DNA of 64,000 nt, from assembly GCA_947089135.1 (NCBI GenBank), contig CAMUJF010000015.1:1-64000 (forward strand), written 5' to 3'. Source of the stretch: an uncultured Clostridia bacterium (GTDB lineage: Bacteria > Bacillota > Clostridia > Oscillospirales > Ruminococcaceae). The position numbers and the translations under genes are program-made. Shown here one piece after another: positions 1 to 8,343 of this stretch (position 1 is the first letter of the stretch; every line of letters begins with the position of its first letter). The notes under the pieces were generated by a model, which saw nothing but the letters and a program-made list of their open reading frames with translations, was not told the DNA's origin and ran no database searches.

Positions 1-98
1 AGTCCAATCACTGCTTTCATTATAACTTAAGTATGAGTGCGTGTAAAGACATAACTGGCATGTTATGGTTTTACCGACTAAATTTATTATAGTAGGAG

Positions 99-601
99 AT
101 GATGAAAATGCTGAGTACAGAAGTACGGGAATTAATGGTAAAGGCATATGAAAAAAGCCATAACGCAACAGAAGTAGCAAGGAATTTTTCAGTAAGCAGG
201 GGAACAACTCGGGCAACGATTTTATCATCAATACGCTTAAACGGAGAAACAGCATACACTACATATCAAGGTGGAACGACCTGCGAAAGATTTACGGATT
301 ATTTGAAAAATGTGCTTGCGCCAACACTTCATGAGAGTGATATTGTTGTTATGGACAATATGCGTACACATCATTCCAAAGCAGTTAAAAAGCTATTGAG
401 GAACTTAAAATCAAGGTTATTTTTCTGCCGCCTTACAGTCCCGGTTTTAATCCTATCGAGAAGATGTGGTCTAAGATAAAAGCAATTTTACGAAAGCTGA
501 AAGTCAGAGTGCTTTCCGAATTGCCTTCTGCTATTGATCTCGCTTTTTCTTTTGTTTCTCAATCGGATTGCTTTGGCTGGTTTTCCTCTGCTTGCTTGTA
601 A
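99..601 (+). pseudogene. IS630-family transposase relic (internal deletion plus frameshift)
   Basis: The first part reads from the ATG at 99 to about 410 and carries an N-terminal helix-turn-helix segment (AYEKSHNATEVARNFSVSRG), then jumps directly to the catalytic-core region of IS630 transposases (RATILSSIRLNGE, then VVMDNMRTHH). After a frameshift near 400-415 the expected C-terminus continues in another frame (IKVIFLPPYSPGFNPIEKMW) and stops at 601. About 100 residues between the DNA-binding part and the core, including the first catalytic aspartate region, are missing. The second Asp (VVMD) and the Glu (NPIE) are present but out of frame with each other. The gene therefore cannot make an active enzyme. 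A ribosome binding site (AGGAGATGA) precedes the start. The family match rests on recalled motifs. Confidence 0.85.
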
Positions 602-626
602 GATTATTTTTATGGAATGCTATAAT
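596..626 (+). promoter_or_regulatory. Candidate promoter of the two-component operon
   Basis: TATAAT at 621-626 lies 25 bases before the regulator ATG. The best -35-like hexamer (TTGTAA, 596-601, spacer 19) is the last codon region and stop codon of the IS630 relic, so the upstream element appears to be supplied by the insertion sequence end. The -10 is convincing and the -35 is weak. Confidence 0.35.
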
Positions 627-650
627 ACAAACCGCCTGCGAGGTGATTAT

Positions 651-1322
651 ATGTACAGAATACTTGTTGCAGACGACGAGGAGGACATCGTTTGTATGCT
701 GAGAGATTATTTTGAAATAAACGGCTATGAGGTCATTTCGGCTTCAAACGGACGGGAAGCCGTTGAAATGGCGGGGAAATCTCCCGATATCATTTTATTG
801 GACGTTAATATGCCGGACGGAGACGGTATTTCAGTTTGCAAAAAGATAAGGAATTACGTTTCATGTCCAATTCTTTTTTTGACGGCAAAGGTCGAGGACA
901 GCGACAAAATAACGGGTTTTGCGGCAGGCGGAGACGATTACATCATCAAGCCCTTTTCCATTGAAGAACTCGGAGCAAGGGTTGCCGCACATATTCGCCG
1001 CGACCGCAGAGTTACCGCGGAAGCAAACGTCCGCTTTTTCGGGGAACTTACCGTGGACTATTCCGCAAAGACCGTATCCGACGACAGCGGGATAATTACC
1101 CTTGCCAAAAAAGAATTTGAAATTATTGAGCTGCTTTCCCTTAATGCGGGACAGGTTTTCGATAAAGAGCGAATTTACGAAAAAATATGGGGCTATGACG
1201 CGGAGGGAGACAGCTCTGTCATCGCGGAACACGTCCGAAGGATACGGGCAAAGCTTACCCCCTCCGGCGAGGCTTATCACATTGAAACGGTCTGGGGGAT
1301 GGGCTACAAATGGGTAAAATAA
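651..1322 (+). CDS. OmpR/PhoB-family response regulator
   Basis: This is a DNA-binding response regulator of 223 residues. It has an N-terminal receiver domain with the acidic pair DDEED near residues 8-12, the phospho-acceptor Asp51 (ILLDVNMPDG) and the Lys of the KPF motif, followed by a winged-helix DNA-binding domain ending in the typical HIETVWGMGYKW. The reading frame is open further upstream, but the ATG at 651 is chosen because AGGTGATT precedes it and the receiver starts exactly there (MYRILVADDE). Its stop overlaps the start of the histidine kinase by 13 bases, so the two are cotranscribed and translationally coupled. Likely targets are the ABC genes downstream, by position only. 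Confidence 0.93.
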   Translation: MYRILVADDEEDIVCMLRDYFEINGYEVISASNGREAVEMAGKSPDIILLDVNMPDGDGISVCKKIRNYVSCPILFLTAKVEDSDKITGFAAGGDDYIIKPFSIEELGARVAAHIRRDRRVTAEANVRFFGELTVDYSAKTVSDDSGIITLAKKEFEIIELLSLNAGQVFDKERIYEKIWGYDAEGDSSVIAEHVRRIRAKLTPSGEAYHIETVWGMGYKWVK

Positions 1323-2515
1323 AGGATTTTTTCAGGTGCGTCAAGCGCAGGCGCAATATTTCCCTGAAATGGAGCTTTTTTATGTACATTCCGATATGTA
1401 TAATAGCGGCATACGCGGGGGCGTTTCTTATCGGGGTCGGCACAAATTACGCCCAGGATTGGTACAGAGCAAAATATTCAGTCCCGGAGCGGGAAGACCG
1501 CTTTGAGGTATATTTTGACGAAAACGGAACGCCCCATACCGCAAGGGTGATAAATTCCGCTTACAATGACGACGCGTTATACAATATCATAAGCAATTTG
1601 CAAATCGTCCTTATCCCTGTCTGGGTAATAATCTGTCTTGGCTTCACGGGGAAGATTTTTTACAGCCGCGAGCTTAAAGAGCCTATCGGTATACTTATGG
1701 ACGCTTCCCGAAAAATCTCGGAAAATCAGCTTGATTTTGAAATTTACTACTACAAGAAAAATGAAATGGGGCAGCTTTGCGGCGCGTTCAACGATATGCG
1801 CAAAGCTTTGTTTGAAAACAACCGCGAGCTTTGGCACGCTCTTGAGGAACGCAAGCGGCTGAACTCAGCGTTTTCTCACGATTTGCGTACTCCTTTGACG
1901 GTGCTTAAAGGCTATGCGGAATTTCTTGAAAAATATTCCGCCGAGGGGAAAGTCTCCCCCGAAAAGCTTAGCGAGGTACTGGGAAAAATGACGGGACAGA
2001 TAGTCCGTTTAGAGCATTACACACAGAAAATGAGCGCGGCGCAGAAGCTGGAGGATATTACTCCCTGCTGTGAGGAAGTTTCCGTAAAGGGCTTTTCGGA
2101 GCAGCTTTCAAAATCGGGAGAGCTTATCTGCGGTGACAAGGATTTCGGATTTGCCGCCCACACGGGAGGGCACGAAAAATTTTTCGCGGACTCCGAGGTG
2201 GTCATGCAGGTATACGAGAATCTTGTTTCAAACGCCGCAAGGTACGCGCGGGAAAAGGTATGCGCGTCCTTTACCGTTGAGGAAAAGGGATTTTTTATCG
2301 AGGTATGCGACGACGGAGATGGTTTCTCATCGGAGGGACTGAAAAGGGCGTCCGAGCCGTTTTTCCGCGATGAAAAAAACGGAAACGAAAAAAATCACTT
2401 CGGACTTGGCTTGTATATTTGCAGGACGCTCTGTGAAAAGCACGGCGGCAGACTTATTTTGGGAAATTCCGCGGCGGGCGGAAAGGTCACGGCATTTTTT
2501 TCGCAGAGTAGATAA
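1310..2515 (+). CDS. Sensor histidine kinase
   Basis: This is a membrane histidine kinase of 401 residues. Transmembrane segments lie at about 21-44 and 95-117 and enclose a roughly 50-residue extracytoplasmic sensor loop. A HAMP linker (about 118-170), a HisKA domain with phospho-acceptor His190 in FSHDLRTPLT, and a HATPase_c domain with N box (NLVSNAARYA), DDGDGF and GLGLYI glycine boxes follow. It should phosphorylate the response regulator whose gene overlaps it. The loop is larger than in intramembrane-sensing BceS-type kinases, so a true external ligand domain is possible. The ligand is unknown. The gene is followed by a 198-base gap holding two repeats before the ABC genes. Confidence 0.93.
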   Translation: MGKIKDFFRCVKRRRNISLKWSFFMYIPICIIAAYAGAFLIGVGTNYAQDWYRAKYSVPEREDRFEVYFDENGTPHTARVINSAYNDDALYNIISNLQIVLIPVWVIICLGFTGKIFYSRELKEPIGILMDASRKISENQLDFEIYYYKKNEMGQLCGAFNDMRKALFENNRELWHALEERKRLNSAFSHDLRTPLTVLKGYAEFLEKYSAEGKVSPEKLSEVLGKMTGQIVRLEHYTQKMSAAQKLEDITPCCEEVSVKGFSEQLSKSGELICGDKDFGFAAHTGGHEKFFADSEVVMQVYENLVSNAARYAREKVCASFTVEEKGFFIEVCDDGDGFSSEGLKRASEPFFRDEKNGNEKNHFGLGLYICRTLCEKHGGRLILGNSAAGGKVTAFFSQSR

Positions 2516-2535
2516 AAAGTTGAAAATCACTTGAT

Positions 2536-2575
2536 ATTATATTTACAGCAGCAAAAATGTTGCTGTAAATATAAT
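2536..2575. repeat. Perfect 15-bp inverted repeat downstream of the kinase
   Basis: Arms 2536-2550 and 2561-2575 are perfectly complementary (left arm ATTATATTTACAGCA) around a 10-base loop. There is no U-run directly after the right arm, so it is not a textbook intrinsic terminator. It may act as an RNA stabiliser, a weak terminator or part of a small repeat element. Confidence 0.7.
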
Positions 2576-2601
2576 GCGCGGTGCGACAGAGCAACATCAC
2601 C

Positions 2602-2690
2602 GCCCCCTTGATAGGGGGCATTATACAGTTACGGTATGCTGTATTCAATATTGGGGGTAGACACTCGCCGCGGGGCGTTCCCCGCCGCCG
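2602..2690 (+). repeat. GC-rich intergenic repeat, copy A
   Basis: This is an 89-bp block that starts with the hairpin GCCCCCT-TGAT-AGGGGGC (2602-2619) and ends with the palindrome GCGGGGCGTTCCCCGC. It aligns along its whole length with 35053-35139 (shared stretches GGGGGT, TCGC.GCGG.GCGTTC.CCG). It sits directly before the ribosome binding site of the ABC ATPase gene. It has no coding potential. Confidence 0.7.
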
Positions 2691-2713
2691 CCCGCGGAAA
2701 GTGAAGTGATTTT

Positions 2714-3616
2714 ATGGAAAACGACAACAAAATAATTATTACAAACGTGTACAAATTTTACGGGAGAAAGCAAGCCCTGAAAAATGTCAGCCTTACTATA
2801 AATCAAGGTATGTTCGGGCTTTTGGGACGCAACGGAGCGGGCAAGACAACTCTTATGAAAACTCTTGCCGCTCTCCACAACAAGCAGAAAGGCAAGATAA
2901 TGGTATGCGGCATACCTATCGAAAACGCCAAGGAGATACGCAGTATTACGGGCTATCTGCCCCAGGATTTTTCAATGTACCCCTCGATGACGGTCTGTGA
3001 AAGTCTGGACTATCTCGGCTTGCTTTCGGGCATGGACGGTAAGCTTCGCAGGGAGCGTATCGAAACGCTTATAAAGCGGGTAAATCTTACCGAACACAAA
3101 AACAAAAAGGTAAAAGCTCTTTCGGGGGGAATGAAACGCCGCCTCGGCATCGCGCAAGCCCTGCTCCACGACCCAAAGGTGCTTATCGTGGACGAACCCA
3201 CGGCGGGACTTGATCCCGAGGAGAGAATACGTTTCCGCAACCTGCTATGCGAGGTCGCCGAGGAGAGAATTGTAATTCTTTCCACCCACATTGTGGGGGA
3301 CATAGAGGCAACCTGCGAGGACATAGCTATTATGAACGGCGGCGAAATTTTGTGGCAGGGTACAGTTTCCGATCTTATCAGAGAGGCGGAGGGAAAGGTG
3401 TACACCTGCTATATTCAGAAAAAATTTTTGCCCAAGATAAAAAAGGACTACATTGTCACGGGAATGCTTGTTCAGAGCGAGTACACAACGGTACGGATAA
3501 TTTCGGACGGCGTGCCCGACATAAGGAACATCACCCCTGCCGAACCAAACGTGGAGGACGCGTATATGTACTGCCTTTACAGCCGCGGCTGCGATGTGGG
3601 AGGTGACGGAGAATGA
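2714..3616 (+). CDS. ABC transporter ATP-binding protein
   Basis: This ABC ATPase has 300 residues. It has Walker A GRNGAGKTT (near residue 38), a Q-loop (LPQDF), signature LSGGMKRR, Walker B VLIVDEPTAGLD with the catalytic Glu, and an H-loop (STHIV). The C-terminal 80 residues are an extra domain typical of ATPases that pair with ABC-2 type permeases. The stop overlaps the ATG of the first permease gene (ATGA at 3613-3616). With the two membrane proteins that follow it forms one transporter, probably an exporter. The substrate cannot be read from the sequence; the preceding two-component system suggests a stress- or peptide-responsive pump. Confidence 0.9.
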   Translation: MENDNKIIITNVYKFYGRKQALKNVSLTINQGMFGLLGRNGAGKTTLMKTLAALHNKQKGKIMVCGIPIENAKEIRSITGYLPQDFSMYPSMTVCESLDYLGLLSGMDGKLRRERIETLIKRVNLTEHKNKKVKALSGGMKRRLGIAQALLHDPKVLIVDEPTAGLDPEERIRFRNLLCEVAEERIVILSTHIVGDIEATCEDIAIMNGGEILWQGTVSDLIREAEGKVYTCYIQKKFLPKIKKDYIVTGMLVQSEYTTVRIISDGVPDIRNITPAEPNVEDAYMYCLYSRGCDVGGDGE

Positions 3617-4884
3617 GCCTGTTTTTCAAGGAGTGCAAAAAAATAATTTTCTCCCTGACATTTTTAATGTACGTCGTAGTTGTTTTTGCAATGTATTTCA
3701 GCCAGTATGTCAACGACAGAGAGCCTATAGTGCAGCCGCGCGAGGACATGGATGATTACGGTACGATCGCAAAGGAAGTCCCTGAGATACTTATGCCCGC
3801 CGCTATAGACGGTCTTGTTATTGAGTACTTGTCGGGCAGCTTTACGGCGTACCCTATCGGCTTCTACAAAAACGTCAAGCTGAACGAAAAGAAAAGCGCG
3901 GAGCTTTGTGAAATTATTTACGAGCTGTCGGGAATTACCGGGGAGCAGCTTGACGGATTCAGCGAATTTGACAAAGGAGACGGCTACGATCCTGTCCCAG
4001 ACGGCAATGGCGGATTTTCGCTGGTTATGCGTGAGCCTGTTCTGCCGGAAGTGAATATCCCCGAAAGCCTTACCTACGAGCGTTTCAGGGAGCTTATGCG
4101 GCAGGCGGACAAAATCATCGGCGGCGGTTCAAGATACGGCGACGATGATATTATCGGGAATTTTTCCCGTGTCCCAAAGACCTATGAGGACGCCCTTGCG
4201 GAGTACGAACAGATATTCACGGAGGAAAAGATCACTCCCGCCTACGCGCGGCTTTTCTGCGATTACTCCTGCATAGACCTTGCGATAATGCCCGTGTTCG
4301 TGGCTGCGGCTCTTGCGGGCAAGGACAAAAAGTCCCGTATCGAGCAGCTTGTGTACTCGAGGAAAATTTCCTCGGCGAGGCTTGTGCTGACAAGGTACGC
4401 GGCGTTGGTTTTTGTGATGATAATACCGGTTCTGCTGACGGTCATACACGCCCACGTCGGCGTTGCGGAAATGTACAAGGGGTACAAGCTTGACAATTTT
4501 GCGTTCTTGAAATATTCGGCAATGTGGCTGCTGCCCAACGTACTCTTATCAACGGCGGCGGGAATGCTGCTGACGGAAATTTTCTCGCCGCTTATCGCGA
4601 TATTCGTGCAGGGCGCGTGGTGGTTCGGCGGCGTATTCGCCTCATCGGGAGGACTTACCGGAAACATTACAAGCTTCGTGCTTGTGCCGAGGCACAACAA
4701 TCTTTTCGGCGCGGACTTATTTGCCGAGACCTTTAAGCAGTTCGCGTTCAACAGGATTTTTTACACGGTACTTTCCCTTATATTGGTAACAGTTGCCGTG
4801 ATAGTTTATGAAATAAAAAGGAGGGGCGGCTTTAATGGGCTTTCAAGGGCTTTTAAAAATCACTCGGATAAATCTGCGGCATAA
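3613..4884 (+). CDS. ABC transporter membrane subunit (large)
   Basis: This is a membrane protein of 423 residues. One N-terminal transmembrane helix (about 11-30) is followed by an extracytoplasmic domain of roughly 190 residues rich in acidic and aromatic residues. A cluster of about five hydrophobic segments occupies residues 220-410 (for example LVLTRYAALVFVMIIPVLL). It overlaps the ATPase gene before it by 4 bases and the next gene by 50 bases, so all three are coupled. It resembles permeases of ABC-2 exporters by architecture only, and I recognise no named family. The large external domain could bind substrate or gate release. Confidence 0.75.
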   Translation: MSLFFKECKKIIFSLTFLMYVVVVFAMYFSQYVNDREPIVQPREDMDDYGTIAKEVPEILMPAAIDGLVIEYLSGSFTAYPIGFYKNVKLNEKKSAELCEIIYELSGITGEQLDGFSEFDKGDGYDPVPDGNGGFSLVMREPVLPEVNIPESLTYERFRELMRQADKIIGGGSRYGDDDIIGNFSRVPKTYEDALAEYEQIFTEEKITPAYARLFCDYSCIDLAIMPVFVAAALAGKDKKSRIEQLVYSRKISSARLVLTRYAALVFVMIIPVLLTVIHAHVGVAEMYKGYKLDNFAFLKYSAMWLLPNVLLSTAAGMLLTEIFSPLIAIFVQGAWWFGGVFASSGGLTGNITSFVLVPRHNNLFGADLFAETFKQFAFNRIFYTVLSLILVTVAVIVYEIKRRGGFNGLSRAFKNHSDKSAA

Positions 4885-5464
4885 TTTCCCTCTGCACCTT
4901 GGCATAGCCGTGGCTGTTGCCGTACTTACGCCGGTGATCTTCAGCATATCCGCTCTTGACTTTGCGGCGGCGGCGCAGCCCCTGGAAATGCTCCTTTGCA
5001 TGACCGGGACTGCTCTCCTGACCCCTGTATTTCTTCCCGAGCAGAACGAGAATATCCGCGACGTGATACGCTCAAAAAGGACGGACTATCTGACCGTTTG
5101 CCTTATACGGACAGTGTACTCCGTAATTGCCCTTGCGGCGGTCATTGGTATGTTCACGGCTGTAATGAAGCTATGCGAGAGCAGCGTTACCCTTATCCAC
5201 TTCGGAGCAGGGTTTGCCTCCGCGTTTTTCTTAGGCGCGGTAGGACTTGCCTTTGCTAAGTTCGGGGGAAGTCCCACAGTCGGATACATGGCTTCAATGA
5301 TATACTATCTGGGAAATTTCGGGCTTAAGGACAAGTTAGGCAAATTCTTTCTGTTTTCCGTGAGCGGCGGAGAGAAAAGCGTTAATTTTACTCTTATTGT
5401 CGGAGGAGCAATTATTATTGCAGTAACTTTCATTGCTTCAAAAATTATTGAAAAAATAAAATAG
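4835..5464 (+). CDS. ABC transporter membrane subunit (small)
   Basis: This is a hydrophobic protein of 209 residues with about six predicted transmembrane helices (for example LGIAVAVAVLTPVIF and TLIVGGAIIIAVTFIA). It has no enzymatic motif. The ATG at 4835 lies inside the previous gene and is preceded by a very strong ribosome binding site (AAAAGGAGGGG), which decides the start. Gene overlap and shared strand make it the second membrane subunit of the preceding ABC system. The operon ends here, with no clear terminator in the next 100 bases. Confidence 0.7.
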   Translation: MGFQGLLKITRINLRHNFPLHLGIAVAVAVLTPVIFSISALDFAAAAQPLEMLLCMTGTALLTPVFLPEQNENIRDVIRSKRTDYLTVCLIRTVYSVIALAAVIGMFTAVMKLCESSVTLIHFGAGFASAFFLGAVGLAFAKFGGSPTVGYMASMIYYLGNFGLKDKLGKFFLFSVSGGEKSVNFTLIVGGAIIIAVTFIASKIIEKIK

Positions 5465-5599
5465 CGATGAATTTACAGTATCGTACCCTCTTTTGTTGCG
5501 CGTATAGCTTCAAGCGCGCTTTTGCTGTTATCAAGCTTTTTGGGATCGCGCTCACACCGTCCCACAAGAGCTGCGGTTTTCGTGGGAATGGGGTACTTT

Positions 5600-5795
5600 T
5601 TGCCGTAAGTATTTCGGGATAGATATTACTGAGTTGCTTGATGAATATAATTTGTTTCTGTATTTTGAGCCGGGTTAGCAAATAAAGAGACTGCACAAGT
5701 CGTTGGGGCTTACGCAGTCAGAATTGGCGAATCGGTTAGGTGTGTCTGTTCAAAAGGTTAAACATTGGGAAGAGGGAAAGTTCAGACCCACCTGA
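5600..5795 (+). pseudogene. Decayed XRE-type helix-turn-helix regulator
   Basis: The frame from 5685 to the stop at 5795 encodes a clear XRE helix-turn-helix ending (KRLHKSLGLTQSELANRLGV, then SVQKVKHWEEGKFRPT). The region just upstream reads ITELLDEYNLFLYFEPG in a different frame and is broken by a stop. There is no intact start and at least one frameshift. It is a remnant of a small DNA-binding protein. The stretch 5465-5600 shows nothing further that I can identify. Confidence 0.65.
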
Positions 5796-5917
5796 TATGC
5801 AAAAAATATTGATAAAATGTCCCGGTTTTCTTCCCAGATTCTTACGCAGCTCTGGCAGGACTTTTGCCATTTTTCTTTAAATTCAATCAGTGCATTTAAC
5901 GCCTCGTCGTTTTTCAT
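5788..5917 (-). pseudogene. IS256-family transposase C-terminal fragment
   Basis: Read leftwards from the ATG at 5917, the frame gives ALNALIEFKEKW, then RIWEENRDILSIFFAY. This corresponds to the conserved C-terminal region of IS256/mutator transposases (the family pattern is roughly F..KW......SW..NW..L..FF.YP). It breaks off at about 5788, next to the dead XRE gene. Only about 40 residues remain. The assignment is by recalled motif. Confidence 0.55.
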
Positions 5918-5923
5918 TTGACA

Positions 5924-7300
5924 TTATTTGGGTTTAATATGAGTTATCTGCGTTTGCCTGCTCACCTCAAAACCACTATTATTTATCTTTATTATCATAA
6001 CAGTGTCGCTGTTTATTCCGCCGCTTTTCGGAAGTGCAACAGCGTATGCATATGTGGGGTAATCGTACACTACGGTATAACTGCCCTGCGGCGGATATTG
6101 CTGATTATATGCCGTACTGCTTGCGCCTGCGTCTGTACTTGCGCTCGGAATATCTTCGGCAACGGATATAACAGTGTACGATCCCGAATTTTCCTCAGAA
6201 TAACCCATTAATAAAGCATCTTCAACAAGTACGTCCGAATACACGGCTGCAGGAGCCTCCTCGACAGCAATACAGTCAGAACCGTCCGGGGTCAAATAAT
6301 AGCTGTATTCCGGTACTTCTGCGGCTGAGTTCGAGATTGCTATATCGTAAGCTAATGTTCCGTAGGGCATAACAGTAACATTAAAGGCAGCTGCCACAGT
6401 GGCTGCGACGACGGCAAACAGTCCCGCAAAGGCAGATTTTCTTTTTGTCATAACGTCTCTTATCCGTTCCTCAAGGCTGCCCCCCGAAAAACTTCCCGCA
6501 AGAGGAAAGCTTTTTCCGGCGGGAACGCAGCGTTGTTCCTCAACGCTGATAAGGGTCATTGCGTAATCGGCAGGAACGGTTTTTCCCCGCCGCAGAGCAG
6601 TCTCGTCGCAGGCAAGCTCAATGTCGCGGTTTGCGAAAACGAACATTACCCACACCAGAGGATTGAACCAGTACGCAGCAGCGCACACTGCAAGAAGCGA
6701 TTTGAATAAGGCGTCCAGACGCTTTATATGCGCAAGCTCGTGGCACAGGACGTTGCGAACATCTTCGCCGTGTATGTCCATGCTTTTGGGCAGGATTATC
6801 ACAGGTGAGAATATTCCGTACGTAAGCGGGGAATCGGTTCTGTCCGAAACGAGCAGACGGATGCTTCTGATTATACCGAATTCATTTTTCAGAGGTTCAA
6901 TGTTATAATCTGCGGGAACAGCACAGGAAAAAGTCATTCTGCTTTTAACATGGTATATGACAAAAACCGAACCCGCAAAGACTGCTCCGAAAAGCCATAT
7001 GTATCCGCACAGCGAAATTAAAAAGCCGCTTTCCGAAACGGGTACCGCTACATTGATTACCGCCTCGGGTATAGCCGGAACAATATCTTGTACCGAATAA
7101 GCCGTCTCTGTTACCGCTGTATCGTGCTTGACTGATTCCGTAACGGCAATTCCTATTGGCGGCAGTAAAAGTTTTGCGGCGGCGATTAGCCACAATGCAG
7201 ACAAGACCCGTTTAGGCAGTTTTCGGAACATTATTTTCCGCAGAAATATTATAACAGCGATCACTGCCGCGGCGGACAGGCTTCTTCCGATAATATCCAT
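5924..7300 (-). CDS. BlaR1/MecR1-like M56 membrane metallopeptidase
   Basis: This is an integral membrane peptidase of 458 residues. Four transmembrane segments are visible (about 6-22, 33-52, 96-118 and 290-312) with a cytoplasmic zinc protease domain carrying H187-E-x-x-H191 (HELAH) and a downstream ELACDE segment. In this family, signal binding outside triggers cleavage of the partner BlaI repressor. The roughly 145-residue external C-terminus shows no penicillin-binding transpeptidase motifs (no SxxK or KTG), so it is unlikely to sense beta-lactams directly. It lies 12 bases behind the blaI-like gene in the same operon. No beta-lactamase gene is adjacent. Confidence 0.88.
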   Translation of the reverse strand: MDIIGRSLSAAAVIAVIIFLRKIMFRKLPKRVLSALWLIAAAKLLLPPIGIAVTESVKHDTAVTETAYSVQDIVPAIPEAVINVAVPVSESGFLISLCGYIWLFGAVFAGSVFVIYHVKSRMTFSCAVPADYNIEPLKNEFGIIRSIRLLVSDRTDSPLTYGIFSPVIILPKSMDIHGEDVRNVLCHELAHIKRLDALFKSLLAVCAAAYWFNPLVWVMFVFANRDIELACDETALRRGKTVPADYAMTLISVEEQRCVPAGKSFPLAGSFSGGSLEERIRDVMTKRKSAFAGLFAVVAATVAAAFNVTVMPYGTLAYDIAISNSAAEVPEYSYYLTPDGSDCIAVEEAPAAVYSDVLVEDALLMGYSEENSGSYTVISVAEDIPSASTDAGASSTAYNQQYPPQGSYTVVYDYPTYAYAVALPKSGGINSDTVMIIKINNSGFEVSRQTQITHIKPK

Positions 7301-7312
7301 AATATAACTCCT

Positions 7313-7666
7313 TTATTTGAGTTTGTTGACAATCTCTTTAAGACGTCCGATCTCTTCCTTTGACAGTCTGTCCGAGCTTAGCAGCGAAGCCGCCAACATA
7401 TCCGCAGAGCCGTTGTACATCCTGCTTATCAGCTCGTCTGTTTCATACTCGCGCGCTTCGTCAAGAGACACCTCCGCATGGCAGATAAAGTTCGGGTCTG
7501 TACGGCTCACAGCGCCTTTGTCAATACATTTTTTTATTACGGTGTATGTTGTTGTCTTGCTCCAGCCGACCTGATTCCCCAGAGCGACGGCAATATCCTT
7601 TGCACTTGAATCGCCGTTTTCCCACAGTACCTGCATTACTTTTAATTCTGAATCAAAAAGCTTCAT
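7313..7666 (-). CDS. blaI: BlaI/MecI/CopY-family transcriptional repressor
   Basis: This is a winged-helix repressor of 117 residues. The start of the family is clear (LFDSELKVMQVLWENG), as is the recognition region (WSKTTTYTVIKKCIDKGAVSR). The C-terminal helices serve for dimerisation. GGGGGAG precedes the ATG at 7666. It is the first gene of a two-gene operon with the M56 peptidase, whose activation should cut it. A 16-bp near-perfect palindrome immediately downstream of the promoter is the likely autoregulatory operator. The gene symbol is given at family level; the regulated resistance gene is unknown. Confidence 0.88.
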   Translation of the reverse strand: MKLFDSELKVMQVLWENGDSSAKDIAVALGNQVGWSKTTTYTVIKKCIDKGAVSRTDPNFICHAEVSLDEAREYETDELISRMYNGSADMLAASLLSSDRLSKEEIGRLKEIVNKLK

Positions 7667-7683
7667 TAATACTCCCCCACAAG

Positions 7684-7737
7684 TTCTATTTAAGTAGAAT
7701 ACATTATAATTTTACCACGCAGCGACGGATTTGTCAA
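7684..7737 (-). promoter_or_regulatory. Promoter and candidate BlaI operator
   Basis: On the minus strand TTGACA (7737-7732) and TAAAAT (7714-7709) are separated by 17 bases. Just downstream, 7684-7699 forms a 16-bp palindrome with one mismatched pair (TTCTATTTAAGTAGAA). Its place between the promoter and the blaI ribosome binding site fits repression by BlaI, although it is not the classic TACA..TGTA box. Confidence 0.6.
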
Positions 7738-7753
7738 CGGGATATTTTTAAAA

Positions 7754-8326
7754 GAGTGGACACACAGCGCATATTATAAAAAACCAATGACAGAAAAAAG
7801 AAGTTCACGGGAATTTGAATTACGATTTTTGCGATAATTCATTTTTGCAATGCCAAAATCATTATAGGCTTGTACAAAGAGTTCCAAAACTGCATGAAGA
7901 GTTACCATAGTTATCACATAGGTATTTTCACGTGTTTCGATTTTGGACTTTTTACCTATAAACCAGTACAATTCATCTGATTCTAAAAATTGGAAATTAC
8001 TTTTTGGGTTTTGAGGTGTTTTTTTAATCCAGTTATGCACATTGGCTTTACCGAATCCAAACACCTTGCCAACGCCTCGTCCGCTTGCACCGGCATAATA
8101 TGTTTTTATTGCTTGTTGGCGAATTTCTTCAGGATATTCCCGTGTTTTCGGGTCAAGTGTGTAGTTTTTTTGCATTCCTTGCAAAAGCACCTTTGCGTTC
8201 CCGAACGATTCTTTCCTGCATTCACCTGGTTTTCTGTTCTTCCGCAGACAGAACATTTCCTGTCTGCTACTTCTGTTGCTTTTCTCATATTTTTATTATA
8301 TCATATTATGCGCTATTTGTCCGCAC
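7754..8326 (-). mobile_element. IS1-family element with internal deletion
   Basis: This is about 573 bp bounded by imperfect inverted repeats of 24 bp (7754-7777 and 8303-8326, 19 of 24 matching, shared core AGCGCATA). It contains a shortened IS1-type transposase gene on the minus strand. I could not identify a convincing target-site duplication. The deletion removes catalytic residues, so it can only move if a full-length relative acts in trans. Confidence 0.65.
7774..8288 (-). pseudogene. IS1-like transposase, frameshift-joined and internally deleted
   Basis: The first frame (ATG at 8288) encodes a zinc-ribbon start with CSVCGR and CFCKEC. At minus-strand bases 8171-8164 there is a run of seven A followed by C. 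A -1 slip there joins codon 41 exactly to the second frame, which continues NYTLDPKTREY, the helix-turn-helix GRGVGKVFGFGKANVHNWIK and ESDELYWF. The joined product would be about 171 residues. After VITMV the sequence jumps to TLHAVLELFVQAYNDFG, the family's C-terminal end, so about 60 residues with later catalytic residues are missing. The exact codon match at the A7C site suggests programmed frameshifting as in IS1, rather than a random indel. Confidence 0.75.
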
Positions 8327-8343
8327 TTTGGACAAGTTCTTAC

